Below are positions 1 to 6,183 of a stretch of DNA of 9,500 bases, in pieces. The stretch is from NCBI GenBank assembly GCA_023389005.1, contig JAEWFE010000112.1, forward strand, positions 1 to 9,500. Direction: 5' to 3'. Both the position numbers and the translations under genes were made by a program. Source of the DNA: Bacillota bacterium (GTDB lineage Bacteria > Bacillota > Bacilli > Lactobacillales > Enterococcaceae). The notes under the pieces are model-generated. The model saw nothing but the letters and a program-made list of their open reading frames with translations. It was not told where the DNA came from and made no database searches. How positions within the stretch are numbered: position 1 is the first letter of the stretch; the number at the start of each line of letters is the position of its first letter.

Positions 1-476
1 GGATCATTATACAGCGCTCTGGCAATGGCTACTCGTTGACGTTCTCCTCCCGATAAATTTTCGGGATATTTTTTAGCCAGATGTTGAATCGACAATTGCT
101 CAAATAATTCTTGTACCAATTGTGGTCGTGGTTGATGCGTAATTTTATCTACCAAACGCATTTGGTCTTCAATCGTCAAAAACGGAATCAAGTTAGAGCT
201 TTGTAGAATGAAGCCAATTTCTTTAAAACGTAATTGCGCTCGCTTTTTCTCTGCTACTTGACTAAATGACTGATTATTCACCAAAATTTCACCTTCGCTC
301 GGCGTTAGTAAGCCTCCTGCTAAAGTTAAAAACGTGCTTTTTCCTGAACCAGATGGACCGACAATTGCAACAAATTCGCCCTTGTTAATCACCAAATTCG
401 TTGGTTTGAGTGCTTGGATGATTTGTGAACCATCTTGATATTCTTTACGGACATTTCTAAATTCTATTGCTTGCAT
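1..476 (-). CDS. ABC transporter ATP-binding protein, HrtA/FhrA-like (partial, C-terminus off window)
   Basis: Nucleotide-binding subunit that would power the permease encoded just upstream. The visible 158 residues contain Walker A (GPSGSGKS, residues 40-47), a Q-loop glutamine at 92 (ILQSSNL) and the ABC signature LSGGERQ (141-147). The gene leaves the window just before Walker B. The LolD/MacB-like style of the signature and the pairing with an FtsX-type permease place it in the macrolide/lipoprotein/heme-exporter class. The permease-then-ATPase order matches hrtB-hrtA in lactococci. The ATG at 474-476 is preceded by AGGAGGG (482-488), which overlaps the permease stop codon, so the two genes are probably translationally coupled. 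The ABC ATPase call is near certain. The heme substrate is inferred only from the partner and operon order; another hydrophobic substrate or a peptide is possible. Confidence 0.93.
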   Translation of the reverse strand, partial: MQAIEFRNVRKEYQDGSQIIQALKPTNLVINKGEFVAIVGPSGSGKSTFLTLAGGLLTPSEGEILVNNQSFSQVAEKKRAQLRFKEIGFILQSSNLIPFLTIEDQMRLVDKITHQPRPQLVQELFEQLSIQHLAKKYPENLSGGERQRVAIARALYND

Positions 477-486
477 ATAATCCCTC

Positions 487-1554
487 CTAACTAATCGCCT
501 TTAATGGATCGATTTTGACCACTGTGCTGACAGAAAAGACCGCACTTAAAATGGCAATCACCCACATGCCGACACTAACTGCGAGATATAAGCCCCAGAA
601 AATGGCAAAAGGTACCGCAGCAGGCAAGACAAGCGAACTCAAATAGGTCAGCGCTAAGCCTAAGACAATCCCGACAAAAGCTAAAATCGCCGTCTGTACA
701 AATACGCTACGAGCAATGAAGAAATTCGAAATACCTTGGGCTTTCATCACGCCGAAAATGGCCTGTTTTTGCATCGTTAAAATATAGATGAAAATGCCAA
801 TCACAATCGCCGCGATAACAATTAAAAAGCCAATCATAAAAGCAAAGGTCATATTTTGCGCACTATAACCTGGCAAATCATTGATAAATGCACTGATTTT
901 CACTTTTTCAAGATTATCGGCGACTTGTTTGATCTGACCACGAACGACAATCGCATTAATCTTTTGCGCCTCTTTAGGTAAAGCCTGATTAAAACGAATT
1001 TCTTGAAAATCAGCCAGACTCATATAAATGACAGGTGCTACATTATACATCGCCTCATCGGTAAAACCAACAATCTTTAAAGTTTGCTTACTACCAGCCA
1101 CTTTTAACTGATCTCCCACTTGCAGTCCATCTTCTTTTGCTAGACTTTCATTAACTACTACTTCACCAGTATTTTTGAACATGCGCCCTTTCACCAAATT
1201 AGGCGCCAAAAATTCATCTGCTTCTATGCCAAAAAAGCTTACATCGATTTGTTGGTTCTTCTTTCCTTTTTGATACACAATGCCAGGAAACTGTGCCAAT
1301 GCCGCTTTATCCTCTGCTTTCACTGATTCATAATCATCCATCGTTAACATCGACATATTTAGCTTTCCATTAGCCTCGTCGGATAATAAAATACGATCTG
1401 CCTGCCATTTATCTACTGCTGTACGATTTTCTTGCGCCAATCCATAGGCTAGACCGGTTAAGAAAAAGACTAAATAAGCAATTAAAAAAACTACGCCAAT
1501 TACGAGAGCATAGCGTAACTTTGAATGTTTCATTTCATTGATTGCTAAAAACAT
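487..1554 (-). CDS. FtsX-family ABC transporter permease, HrtB/FhrB-like (probable heme efflux)
   Basis: Membrane subunit of an ABC exporter, 355 residues, the usual size for HrtB proteins. It has the MacB-type plan: one N-terminal helix (about 15-37), a large extracellular domain (about 38-235), then three helices (about 238-260, 284-307, 316-340) forming the FtsX domain, and a short cytoplasmic end (IDPLKAIS). The N-terminal pattern (LAINEMKHSKLRYALV) is like that of HrtB-type permeases, which in staphylococci, lactococci and enterococci export excess heme from the membrane. The ATG at 1552-1554 has GAGGT at 1561-1565, spaced 7 bases. It is first in a two-gene operon with the ATPase gene, whose Shine-Dalgarno overlaps this stop codon. 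A strong promoter and a perfect palindrome lie just upstream, indicating repression. Permease identity is secure; the heme role is inferred from family resemblance. Confidence 0.85.
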   Translation of the reverse strand: MFLAINEMKHSKLRYALVIGVVFLIAYLVFFLTGLAYGLAQENRTAVDKWQADRILLSDEANGKLNMSMLTMDDYESVKAEDKAALAQFPGIVYQKGKKNQQIDVSFFGIEADEFLAPNLVKGRMFKNTGEVVVNESLAKEDGLQVGDQLKVAGSKQTLKIVGFTDEAMYNVAPVIYMSLADFQEIRFNQALPKEAQKINAIVVRGQIKQVADNLEKVKISAFINDLPGYSAQNMTFAFMIGFLIVIAAIVIGIFIYILTMQKQAIFGVMKAQGISNFFIARSVFVQTAILAFVGIVLGLALTYLSSLVLPAAVPFAIFWGLYLAVSVGMWVIAILSAVFSVSTVVKIDPLKAIS

Positions 1555-1573
1555 GCTTACACCTCATTTTTAA

Positions 1574-1609
1574 TTTTTATCAACTGATAAATTTATCAGT
1601 TGATAAAAA
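1574..1609. promoter_or_regulatory. Perfect 36-bp palindrome, probable repressor operator
   Basis: The 36 bases are fully self-complementary around 1591/1592. Inside are four alternating half-sites: TTATCA (1577-1582), TGATAA (1585-1590), TTATCA (1593-1598) and TGATAA (1601-1606). They form two 14-bp sites of the form TTATCA-N2-TGATAA, 16 bp apart centre to centre. The palindrome starts 2 bases after the -10 box and covers the expected transcription start, the classic place for a repressor. TetR-family heme sensors control hrtBA-type operons in lactococci and enterococci, and paired palindromes are reported for the enterococcal one, so such a regulator is the best guess. No TetR gene is in the window. 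There is no T-run after it, so it is not a terminator. Confidence 0.8.
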
Positions 1610-1610
1610 C

Positions 1611-1639
1611 ATAATAGTCGAAACACTCAAATGTTGCAA
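1611..1639 (-). promoter_or_regulatory. Promoter of the HrtBA-like exporter operon
   Basis: Reading the minus strand, TTGCAA (1634-1639) and TATTAT (1611-1616) are separated by exactly 17 bases, a good sigma-A type match. The start point should fall near 1604, inside the adjacent palindrome, leaving a leader of about 50 bases before the permease ATG. The -35 and -10 regions also sit in the arms of a second, imperfect inverted repeat (1610-1620 with 1637-1647). Confidence 0.75.
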
Positions 1640-1702
1640 CTATTATGTATCAAAAGGGCTTTATTATTTTTAGCGAGGCTACAGCTAACTTGCTGATAAA
1701 CT

Positions 1703-1735
1703 AAAAAGCCTGAAAGCAATCTAACTTCCAGACTT
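1703..1735 (-). terminator. Intrinsic terminator of the Xre regulator operon
   Basis: On the minus strand an 11-bp stem (arms 1725-1735 and 1706-1716, with two G-U pairs) and an 8-base loop run into a T-rich tail. It starts 6 bases after the stop codon of the Xre regulator gene and separates that operon from the exporter promoter. Confidence 0.7.
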
Positions 1736-1740
1736 TCTCA

Positions 1741-2271
1741 TTATTCTATTTTCTCAATATGCACTTCTCCCCAACCAAGATAATTTGATAGATGAACATA
1801 TCCATCATACATATTAAAAAATAAAGCAATTAAGGCAACAACATAAATCAGCTTATAAAATCTATTTTGCTTTTTATTACGAATCAAAACAAAAGCTATT
1901 ACTACCAATCCTAGAGGAAAAATAAATGAAGACACGGCTGCCAGTAAAAGTAATAATAGGCTTTCATCTTTTTCTTTTCCAACAATTTGCGAAACTTCAT
2001 GCTCAATTTCGACTAATTTTTGTTTTTTATCTTGAATTTCCTGTGCGTTTTGTTCTATCCTTTTGAATAATTCTTCATTTTCCTTAATCAAATGGTCGAT
2101 TGAAACTTGGTATAGCTCGCTAATTAATACTAGATTATCTAAATCTGGATAACTTTTGCCGTTTTCCCACCTCGAGATAGATTGCCGCGTAACTCTCAAT
2201 TCATTAGCAACTTCTTCTTGGGTAAAACCTGCCTTTTCACGATAATACTTTAAATTATTTGCCAACTCCAT
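1741..2271 (-). CDS. Membrane-anchored Xre-family (HTH_3) transcriptional regulator
   Basis: 176 residues. The N-terminal domain (about 6-62) is a clear Cro/C1-type helix-turn-helix with the typical FTQEEVANELRVTRQSISRWE run and the following SYPDLDNL. A charged heptad-like stretch (about 62-97) suggests a coiled-coil linker. Two hydrophobic helices follow (about 104-130 and 140-154), with a short polar C-terminus. The layout predicts a DNA-binding domain tethered to the inner face of the membrane, able to respond to a membrane or envelope signal. The gene starts 13 bases after the stop of the secreted-protein gene, on the same strand and with GAGGTG upstream of the ATG, so the two are likely co-transcribed; a terminator follows. 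The Xre fold is certain. The target is unknown; the divergent promoter region at 2768-3073 is the obvious candidate. Confidence 0.9.
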   Translation of the reverse strand: MELANNLKYYREKAGFTQEEVANELRVTRQSISRWENGKSYPDLDNLVLISELYQVSIDHLIKENEELFKRIEQNAQEIQDKKQKLVEIEHEVSQIVGKEKDESLLLLLLAAVSSFIFPLGLVVIAFVLIRNKKQNRFYKLIYVVALIALFFNMYDGYVHLSNYLGWGEVHIEKIE

Positions 2272-2284
2272 TCATTCTCACCTC

Positions 2285-2758
2285 TTATCGTACAACTAAT
2301 TTACCAGAAGAAATGTCTGCGATTACTTTAGCTGTGGATTGTACAAGTCCTGCTTTTTGTTTGAATACACATGTTGCCTTTTTAGAATCATGTACCAATG
2401 ATGACGAAATAATACTTCCTCTATGAGCAATTACCGACAAATTATTTGCACTGATTATTTGACTTTTATTGCTAACTTTGATATTAAATGTTACTGACCA
2501 TGCTCCCTTTGAAGACTTGCTTACTTTATAAGTTCCTGCACCTAATGAGCGCCTTACTCTTTTACCGCTTGTCTGCTCTTTTATTGGCTCAACTGCCAAA
2601 GAAATTTCTTCTCCAGTTTGATCATCTATATAGTTTAAAGTTACTTTTTCAGTAATATTCATATCCACTGCTAGTTGGTTATCTTCATCAGCATGTGCAT
2701 TTACATGACACATAAAAAATAATAATAAAGCGAAAATTAATGTTACCCATTTTTTCAT
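2285..2758 (-). CDS. Small secreted protein, DUF5626-like
   Basis: 157 residues from the chosen start. A signal peptide (MKKWVTLIFALLLFFMC, then a likely signal peptidase I site after AHA at about 23) precedes a 134-residue beta-rich domain with no LPXTG motif or lipobox, so the product should be released outside the cell. The pattern of an early VTLNYIDDQTGEEI strand, a W-x-V-x-F-x-I-x-V core (WSVTFNIKV) and a closing GKLVV strand recalls the DUF5626 family, whose function is unknown; this is from memory and tentative. An in-frame ATG lies at 2765-2767, but the GGAAGG ribosome site touches it. The ATG at 2756-2758 has 9-base spacing and gives a normal signal peptide, so I prefer it. It is first in a two-gene unit with the membrane Xre regulator, perhaps as cargo or signal for it. 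Confidence 0.75.
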   Translation of the reverse strand: MKKWVTLIFALLLFFMCHVNAHADEDNQLAVDMNITEKVTLNYIDDQTGEEISLAVEPIKEQTSGKRVRRSLGAGTYKVSKSSKGAWSVTFNIKVSNKSQIISANNLSVIAHRGSIISSSLVHDSKKATCVFKQKAGLVQSTAKVIADISSGKLVVR

Positions 2759-2794
2759 TTCGATCATCCTTCCTATTCTAATTTCCTTTTTTTT

Positions 2795-2803
2795 AATATA
2801 TCA
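2795..2803 (-). promoter_or_regulatory. Candidate extended -10 promoter for the secreted protein / Xre operon
   Basis: On the minus strand TG-A-TATATT (TG at 2802-2803, hexamer at 2795-2800) forms an extended -10 element. The hexamer at -35 spacing (TATACT) is poor, which is common for extended -10 promoters. It leaves a leader of roughly 30 bases to the preferred ATG. Confidence 0.4.
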
Positions 2804-2845
2804 TCATTCTAAATAAAAGTATACCGAAAACGCTAGCAACCAATG

Positions 2846-2910
2846 TGTTACATCATGTAAAAATGCTTATACATCAACATTAGTAACAATATTTAATGCC
2901 TGATGTAACA
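2846..2910. repeat. Inverted repeat in the divergent intergenic region, possible regulator site
   Basis: TGTTACATCA (2846-2855) and TGATGTAACA (2901-2910) are exact reverse complements separated by 45 bases. The left arm runs into a short palindrome, TTACAT-C-ATGTAA (2848-2860), and a related TTACA-N7-TGTAA pair lies at 2943-2959. A further 7-bp inverted repeat, GATACTT (2912-2918) with AAGTATC (2934-2940), follows. The cluster lies between the two divergent secreted-protein genes, so it could bind a regulator acting on both. Which protein binds is unknown. Confidence 0.45.
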
Positions 2911-3073
2911 AGATACTTACTTGAGCAAAAAGAAAGTATCGTTTACATTCAGATTGTAAGCAAAAAGACATTTTATATCTAAATAAAAAACAGAAAGGAG
3001 AATCGTTTAATTCTAGATGTATATCAAGATATAAAATGAAAAAGCTTAATTAATTACAAGGAGTGTATTTTTT

Positions 3074-3469
3074 ATGATGAAAAAAGTTTGTATAGGTTTA
3101 GCCAGTCTATTTATCCTTTCGAGTATAGGAGGGATTTTCGTAGATGCAAGACAAATTGGACAATTCAGTAATTTTGAAGTGACGTACAGCGGTGGAGAAA
3201 GATTTACGAGTTATTTGATTAAACAAACTAGCAAAAATACTGCTGTAGTAAATCTTTCAAACGATTCTGGAAGTGCTTGGATAGCAGCGAGAATGACAAA
3301 TAGTGAAAACAAAACTAGAGGTTACTTAGAAGTACAACGCGGCAAACGAGGTGTTATGACTACAAGTGGTGCAAAACCAGGATATTCTTATCGTCTGGGA
3401 TTAAAGAAGGCACGGAACACTGGTGGGGGTAGAGTAGTTATTAAAGGAAGTTGGAGTCCAGATCAGTAA
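3074..3469 (+). CDS. Small cationic secreted protein, DUF2712-like
   Basis: 131 residues. The signal peptide (MMKKVCIGLASLFILSS, probable cleavage after VDA at 25) is followed by a mature domain of about 106 residues with 17 Arg/Lys and only 6 Asp/Glu, no cysteine and no sorting motif, so it should be free outside the cell. Alternating strands and a closing VVIKGSWSPD resemble the DUF2712 type of small Gram-positive exported proteins; the assignment is tentative and the family has no known function. The ATG at 3074 has AAGGAG (3058-3063) at 10-base spacing; a second ATG follows at once (3077). It is transcribed alone, away from the secreted protein / Xre pair, and ends in a strong terminator. 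Its charge and size allow a bacteriocin-like, surface-binding or toxin role, but nothing in the sequence proves one. Confidence 0.75.
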   Translation: MMKKVCIGLASLFILSSIGGIFVDARQIGQFSNFEVTYSGGERFTSYLIKQTSKNTAVVNLSNDSGSAWIAARMTNSENKTRGYLEVQRGKRGVMTTSGAKPGYSYRLGLKKARNTGGGRVVIKGSWSPDQ

Positions 3470-3478
3470 AAAGTGAAA

Positions 3479-3514
3479 TGCTTCCTACTCAAATATTGAG
3501 TAGGAAGCACTTTA
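3479..3514 (+). terminator. Intrinsic terminator after the cationic secreted protein
   Basis: A perfect 14-bp stem (arms 3479-3492 and 3496-3509) closes a 3-base loop and is followed by a T-rich stretch. It begins 9 bases after the stop codon and shows that the secreted protein is a single-gene transcript. Confidence 0.85.
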
Positions 3515-3604
3515 TTAAAAAATATGCTTGATATAATCAGAACTTTACAAAAAATAGTTTTCTATCCGATTTTTTAAAAGATATCTAATTCCAACATAGA
3601 TTAA

Positions 3605-3852
3605 AGAACATTAAACTCAAGAGTATTATACTTTTCTCCTATGACTGATAGTATAAGTAAGTATTTAAAAATTTTTCGTAGTACAGACGTAAAAATCAAT
3701 GATAAAAGGATTACACGGAAGTAATCCCCGTCATACAAATCGTAGCTAAAACTAAACCAGAGAAATTCATTAATGTGGGTGTGGATAGACTACCTAAAAA
3801 AATTAAAAATAATAGATGTGATGATGGAAATAAGTTTTGTAGTTTGCTATGA
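3605..3852 (+). pseudogene. Possible frameshifted 3' remnant of a lost gene
   Basis: Two abutting reading frames give protein-like sequence. The first, open from 3605 and with an ATG at 3641, reads through ISKYLKIFRSTDVKIND and stops at 3722-3724. The second, open from about 3706, reads EVIPVIQIVAKTKPEKF and then INVGVDRLPKK, and stops at 3850-3852. The addition of one base near 3715-3721 would join them into one chain of about 82 codons. A terminator-like hairpin begins only 10 bases after the second stop, as expected for the end of a real gene. There is no good ribosome site before the ATG at 3641. I do not recognise the family. The alternative is chance open frames in AT-rich DNA, so this is only a moderate call. 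Confidence 0.35.
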
Positions 3853-3861
3853 TTAAACCAT

Positions 3862-3938
3862 GCGGAAATACCTTCTTTCTATTGATTTTGTCCAAATTAA
3901 TCATACAAGAATAAGGTTGGTATTTCCGCTTTTTTATT
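3862..3938 (+). terminator. Terminator-like hairpin downstream of the gene remnant
   Basis: GCGGAAATACC (3862-3872) and GGTATTTCCGC (3919-3929) form a perfect 11-bp stem, followed directly by TTTTTTATT. The 46-base loop is unusually long but can fold further through CCTT/AAGG. It terminates whatever transcribes the remnant and insulates the ABC operon promoter that follows. Confidence 0.6.
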
Positions 3939-3962
3939 AAAATTTAAGTAAAAGTTGTGAAG

Positions 3963-3971
3963 TGTTATAGT
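3963..3971 (+). promoter_or_regulatory. Candidate extended -10 promoter of the five-gene ABC operon
   Basis: TG-T-TATAGT forms an extended -10 element; the -35 region (TTTAAG, 3943-3948, at 17-base spacing) is weak. The start would fall near 3978, just ahead of the ribosome binding site AAAGGAG (3986-3992). Confidence 0.45.
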
Positions 3972-4005
3972 GCAAACTTATAAACAAAGGAGTTGAGAAA
4001 ACTTG

Positions 4006-4818
4006 ATGAAATTTCGCTTTTTAAACCCTTATACCTATATCACCGGAATAATACTTTTGATTACCTTAGCTATTTCTTGGTTCTTTTGGTCAGGCGCTTT
4101 TGAAATTATCACAATGAATCTTGATGAACCAGATTTAAAAGGGGTAAACCCTCACACATTTCGCTTAGGATTATTTTCCAGCATCTTAACTTGGGAAAGA
4201 TTTGTCCTTTCTTCAGTAGGATATAGTCTAGATTTTATCCCCATTCTAGTTATTCTTCCAGCTATCGGATTTATTGATCGGATACAAATGGTTAAAGATT
4301 TTGGTTTAACAAAAATTAAATCAATTCCTCGCTATCTTGCTAAGGAAGTTTTTTTGCAAGGAACGGTTAGTGCTTTATTAACTAGTCTAACATTTACAAT
4401 TTTCTATTCCATTGGTGGACTGTTCATTACTAAGAATACATTTACTGAAATATATTTTTTTAAAGACTTACTACCACTTGGTTTTTATAATCAACACCCT
4501 TATCTCACTTTTATGATTATGATTTGGACAGTTTATTTTTTATTCGCTTTTACTTTAAATATCCTTGCTTGTTGTCTGGGTTTATTAATCGAGAAGAAGT
4601 ATCTTGTACTATTAACGACGTATCTAGTAGTTTCCATTGCTTCATTAAGTGCAAATTATCTCTTTCACAATGAATCACTCAGTCCTTATACGATGTTGCT
4701 ATCCTTCGAAAAAGAAGCAACGACACTAACAAATTTCTTACCCTTATGTTACTTATTACCTATTTGCCTAGTATTTTTCATTGTGGGCATAAAAAAATGG
4801 CAAAATGAGGTGAAATAA
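4006..4818 (+). CDS. ABC-2-like membrane permease, first gene of ABC operon
   Basis: 270-residue integral membrane protein with about six hydrophobic helices (roughly 10-30, 72-92, 117-140, 166-195, 199-219, 245-262) and no large soluble domain. That is the plan of the ABC-2 type permeases that pair with small single-domain ATPases in bacteriocin immunity, antibiotic export and sporulation-type transporters. I cannot match it to a named family. I start it at the ATG at 4006; an in-frame TTG at 4003 is 10 rather than 13 bases from AAAGGAG (3986-3992) and cannot be excluded. The last base of its TAA is the first base of the next gene's ATG, so translation is coupled. It likely forms a heterodimeric membrane channel with the next product and is driven by the ATPase after that. 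Confidence 0.85.
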   Translation: MKFRFLNPYTYITGIILLITLAISWFFWSGAFEIITMNLDEPDLKGVNPHTFRLGLFSSILTWERFVLSSVGYSLDFIPILVILPAIGFIDRIQMVKDFGLTKIKSIPRYLAKEVFLQGTVSALLTSLTFTIFYSIGGLFITKNTFTEIYFFKDLLPLGFYNQHPYLTFMIMIWTVYFLFAFTLNILACCLGLLIEKKYLVLLTTYLVVSIASLSANYLFHNESLSPYTMLLSFEKEATTLTNFLPLCYLLPICLVFFIVGIKKWQNEVK

Positions 4819-5546
4819 TGCCTATAAAAAGACGTTTCATTTTAATCATTAATATTGTTATGGCCACCATCTATTTCTTCATTGCTCATGAAGAATTGAG
4901 TGGCTATTTACAAGATAATCCACACTGGAGTTTCAGTAGTTTAGATTATGTAAATCGACTTTTTATTTTTAATGATGCCACTCACTATCCTTATATGGAA
5001 AGTCTTAGCCTAATCAATTACTTGCCTTTATACTTATTTTGTCTACTAACTTTAGTTTGGGCAATTGTACCATTTGTACAATTGGATTTTCGTTTTTATT
5101 CACTCATCGCCATTAGAGTAAGAAACACCTCTCAACTTGTCAAAATCATTCGTAAACAAAGTATTACTTATCAATTAGTTGGGCTTACTAGTTATTATGT
5201 GACAATCGCGCTATTTATCCTATTAATGACAAACCATGTTCAAATAATCTCCTGTTTTATGTTGCTTGGGTTATTATTCATCTTACATAGCCTAGTATTA
5301 ATTACAGGTGCCAGAGTATTATTCTGGATTTATTTTTACTTTGGAGAGGTCAGGTATTTTATTACTTCCAGTGGAATACTTGCCCTACTTTTTTTACTTA
5401 ACAGAGCCTATCCAAAACTATCTTTTCTTTTTATTTGGCACGGAAATTTTTGGATAGTTCCTTTCATTATTTCTATTCTTTTCATTATTGCGAATACCTA
5501 CTTAACTTATCAAGGAAAATATTATTGGAGGGAGCAACATGATTAA
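4818..5546 (+). CDS. ABC-2-like membrane permease, second subunit (DUF2705-like)
   Basis: 242-residue membrane protein with about six helices (roughly 6-22, 68-88, 118-137, 141-163, 182-197, 210-231). Between helices 2 and 3 is a basic cytoplasmic segment, FYSLIAIRVRNTSQLVKIIRK, in the position where ABC-2 permeases carry the coupling helix that contacts the ATPase. This arrangement recalls DUF2705 proteins, which also occur in operons with ABC ATPases; that assignment is from memory and uncertain. Its start overlaps the preceding stop by one base (TAATG) with GAGGTGA upstream, and its own end overlaps the ATPase gene by 8 bases. The tight packing and similar size support a permease pair. The substrate cannot be read from the sequence. 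Confidence 0.85.
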   Translation: MPIKRRFILIINIVMATIYFFIAHEELSGYLQDNPHWSFSSLDYVNRLFIFNDATHYPYMESLSLINYLPLYLFCLLTLVWAIVPFVQLDFRFYSLIAIRVRNTSQLVKIIRKQSITYQLVGLTSYYVTIALFILLMTNHVQIISCFMLLGLLFILHSLVLITGARVLFWIYFYFGEVRYFITSSGILALLFLLNRAYPKLSFLFIWHGNFWIVPFIISILFIIANTYLTYQGKYYWREQHD

Positions 5547-6183
5547 CATCCACAATCTTACAATTACACTAAAGCAGCAAACCATTCTAGATAATATTTC
5601 ACTCACTATTGCTAAGGGAAAATGCACTGGATTTGTTGGGGTAAATGGTTCAGGAAAAACAGTAATATTAAAAAGTATTTGTGGTTTTCTCCCAATTAGT
5701 AAAGGAGAAATTACCATAGATGGAAATCCGATAATTCCTGGTAAAAAATTTATTAAAAACGCAGGTATCTTAATTGAACAACCTAGCATGATTCCTTATT
5801 TGAGTGGGTATGAAAATCTCAAATTTTTAGCTGAATTGACACAAAATGATTCCCAAGCGCATTTAGAAAATATACTAAATAAAGTTGGTTTGTTTGAAAA
5901 TCGCAAAAAGAAATACAAACATTACTCTTTAGGGATGAAGCAGCGATTACGCATTGCCCAAACACTTATTGAAGAAAATCAAATTTATATTTTAGATGAA
6001 CCTTTTAATGGATTAGATAAACAAGGCATTCAAGAAATGATTTCTTTATTTCAAAAGTTGAAGCAACAAGAAAAAACAATTCTCTTAACTAGCCATGATG
6101 AAAGGCAGATCAACCAATTGTGCGATATCATTTATGAAGTAGAAGGAGGCAGTATCTCATGTATTCAAAATTCTGTCGTATAG
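5539..6183 (+). CDS. ABC transporter ATP-binding protein of the five-gene operon
   Basis: 214 residues, a single nucleotide-binding domain, slightly short for the class. All motifs are present in order: Walker A GVNGSGKT (34-41), Q-loop glutamine 81, signature SLGMKQR (130-136), Walker B IYILDE (149-154), D-loop GLD (158-160) and H-loop histidine 186. The SLGMKQR form in place of LSGGQ is typical of ATPases that serve ABC-2 permeases in bacitracin, lantibiotic and similar export or self-protection systems, so this protein should energise the two permeases encoded before it. The ATG at 5539 has GGAGGGAG (5527-5534) and overlaps the preceding gene by 8 bases. Its last 25 bases overlap the lipoprotein gene, whose ribosome site lies inside this coding region. 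The function class is certain; the substrate is unknown. Confidence 0.95.
   Translation: MINIHNLTITLKQQTILDNISLTIAKGKCTGFVGVNGSGKTVILKSICGFLPISKGEITIDGNPIIPGKKFIKNAGILIEQPSMIPYLSGYENLKFLAELTQNDSQAHLENILNKVGLFENRKKKYKHYSLGMKQRLRIAQTLIEENQIYILDEPFNGLDKQGIQEMISLFQKLKQQEKTILLTSHDERQINQLCDIIYEVEGGSISCIQNSVV

Larger units (their letters stand above)
2768..3073. other. Divergent intergenic region between two secreted-protein genes
   Basis: About 300 AT-rich bases with no credible coding sequence. It holds the extended -10 of the leftward operon, the inverted repeats described separately, and the leader of the rightward gene. For the rightward gene the promoter is unclear: TTGTAA (2954-2959) and T-rich hexamers around 2974-2981 are weak matches. 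A strong Shine-Dalgarno-like AGAAAGGAG (2992-3000) has no ATG, GTG or TTG at usable spacing, so it is either chance or a leftover. Confidence 0.5.
3515..3962. other. Gene-poor AT-rich stretch
   Basis: About 450 bases between the secreted-protein terminator and the ABC operon promoter, with no intact gene. It contains the possible gene remnant and its hairpin terminator, both listed separately, and nothing else I can support. One 60-base sample (3661-3720) has 16 G+C. Confidence 0.6.

Noticed and set aside
1650..1700. Short inverted repeats (TTAGC...GCTAA, CAGC...GCTG) upstream of the exporter promoter
   Set aside because: Arms of only 4-5 bases with no T-run and no clear position relative to a gene.
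2846..2861. WalR-type box (two TGTWAH direct repeats) in TGTTAC-ATCA-TGTAAA
   Set aside because: The known box needs a 5-base spacer and this one has 4; the same bases are better explained by the palindrome and the longer inverted repeat.
2992..3000. Shine-Dalgarno-like AGAAAGGAG suggesting a small leader gene
   Set aside because: No ATG, GTG or TTG at usable spacing; the first ATG (3017) is too far away.
3532..3537. Isolated TATAAT just after the secreted-protein terminator
   Set aside because: No -35 hexamer at proper spacing and no TG extension; expected by chance in AT-rich DNA.
3862..3929. GCGGAAATACC/GGTATTTCCGC read as terminal inverted repeats of a tiny mobile element
   Set aside because: Only 46 bases lie between the arms, there is no flanking duplication, and a T-run follows directly, so a terminator is the simpler reading.
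3955..3984. Alternative ABC operon promoter TTGTGA-18-TATAAA
   Set aside because: Its start would fall near 3991, inside the ribosome binding site, so the extended -10 at 3963-3971 is preferred.
5502..5789. Open frame of 95 codons on the minus strand across the start of the ATPase gene
   Set aside because: It is antisense to well-supported ABC genes with complete motifs and has no feature of its own.
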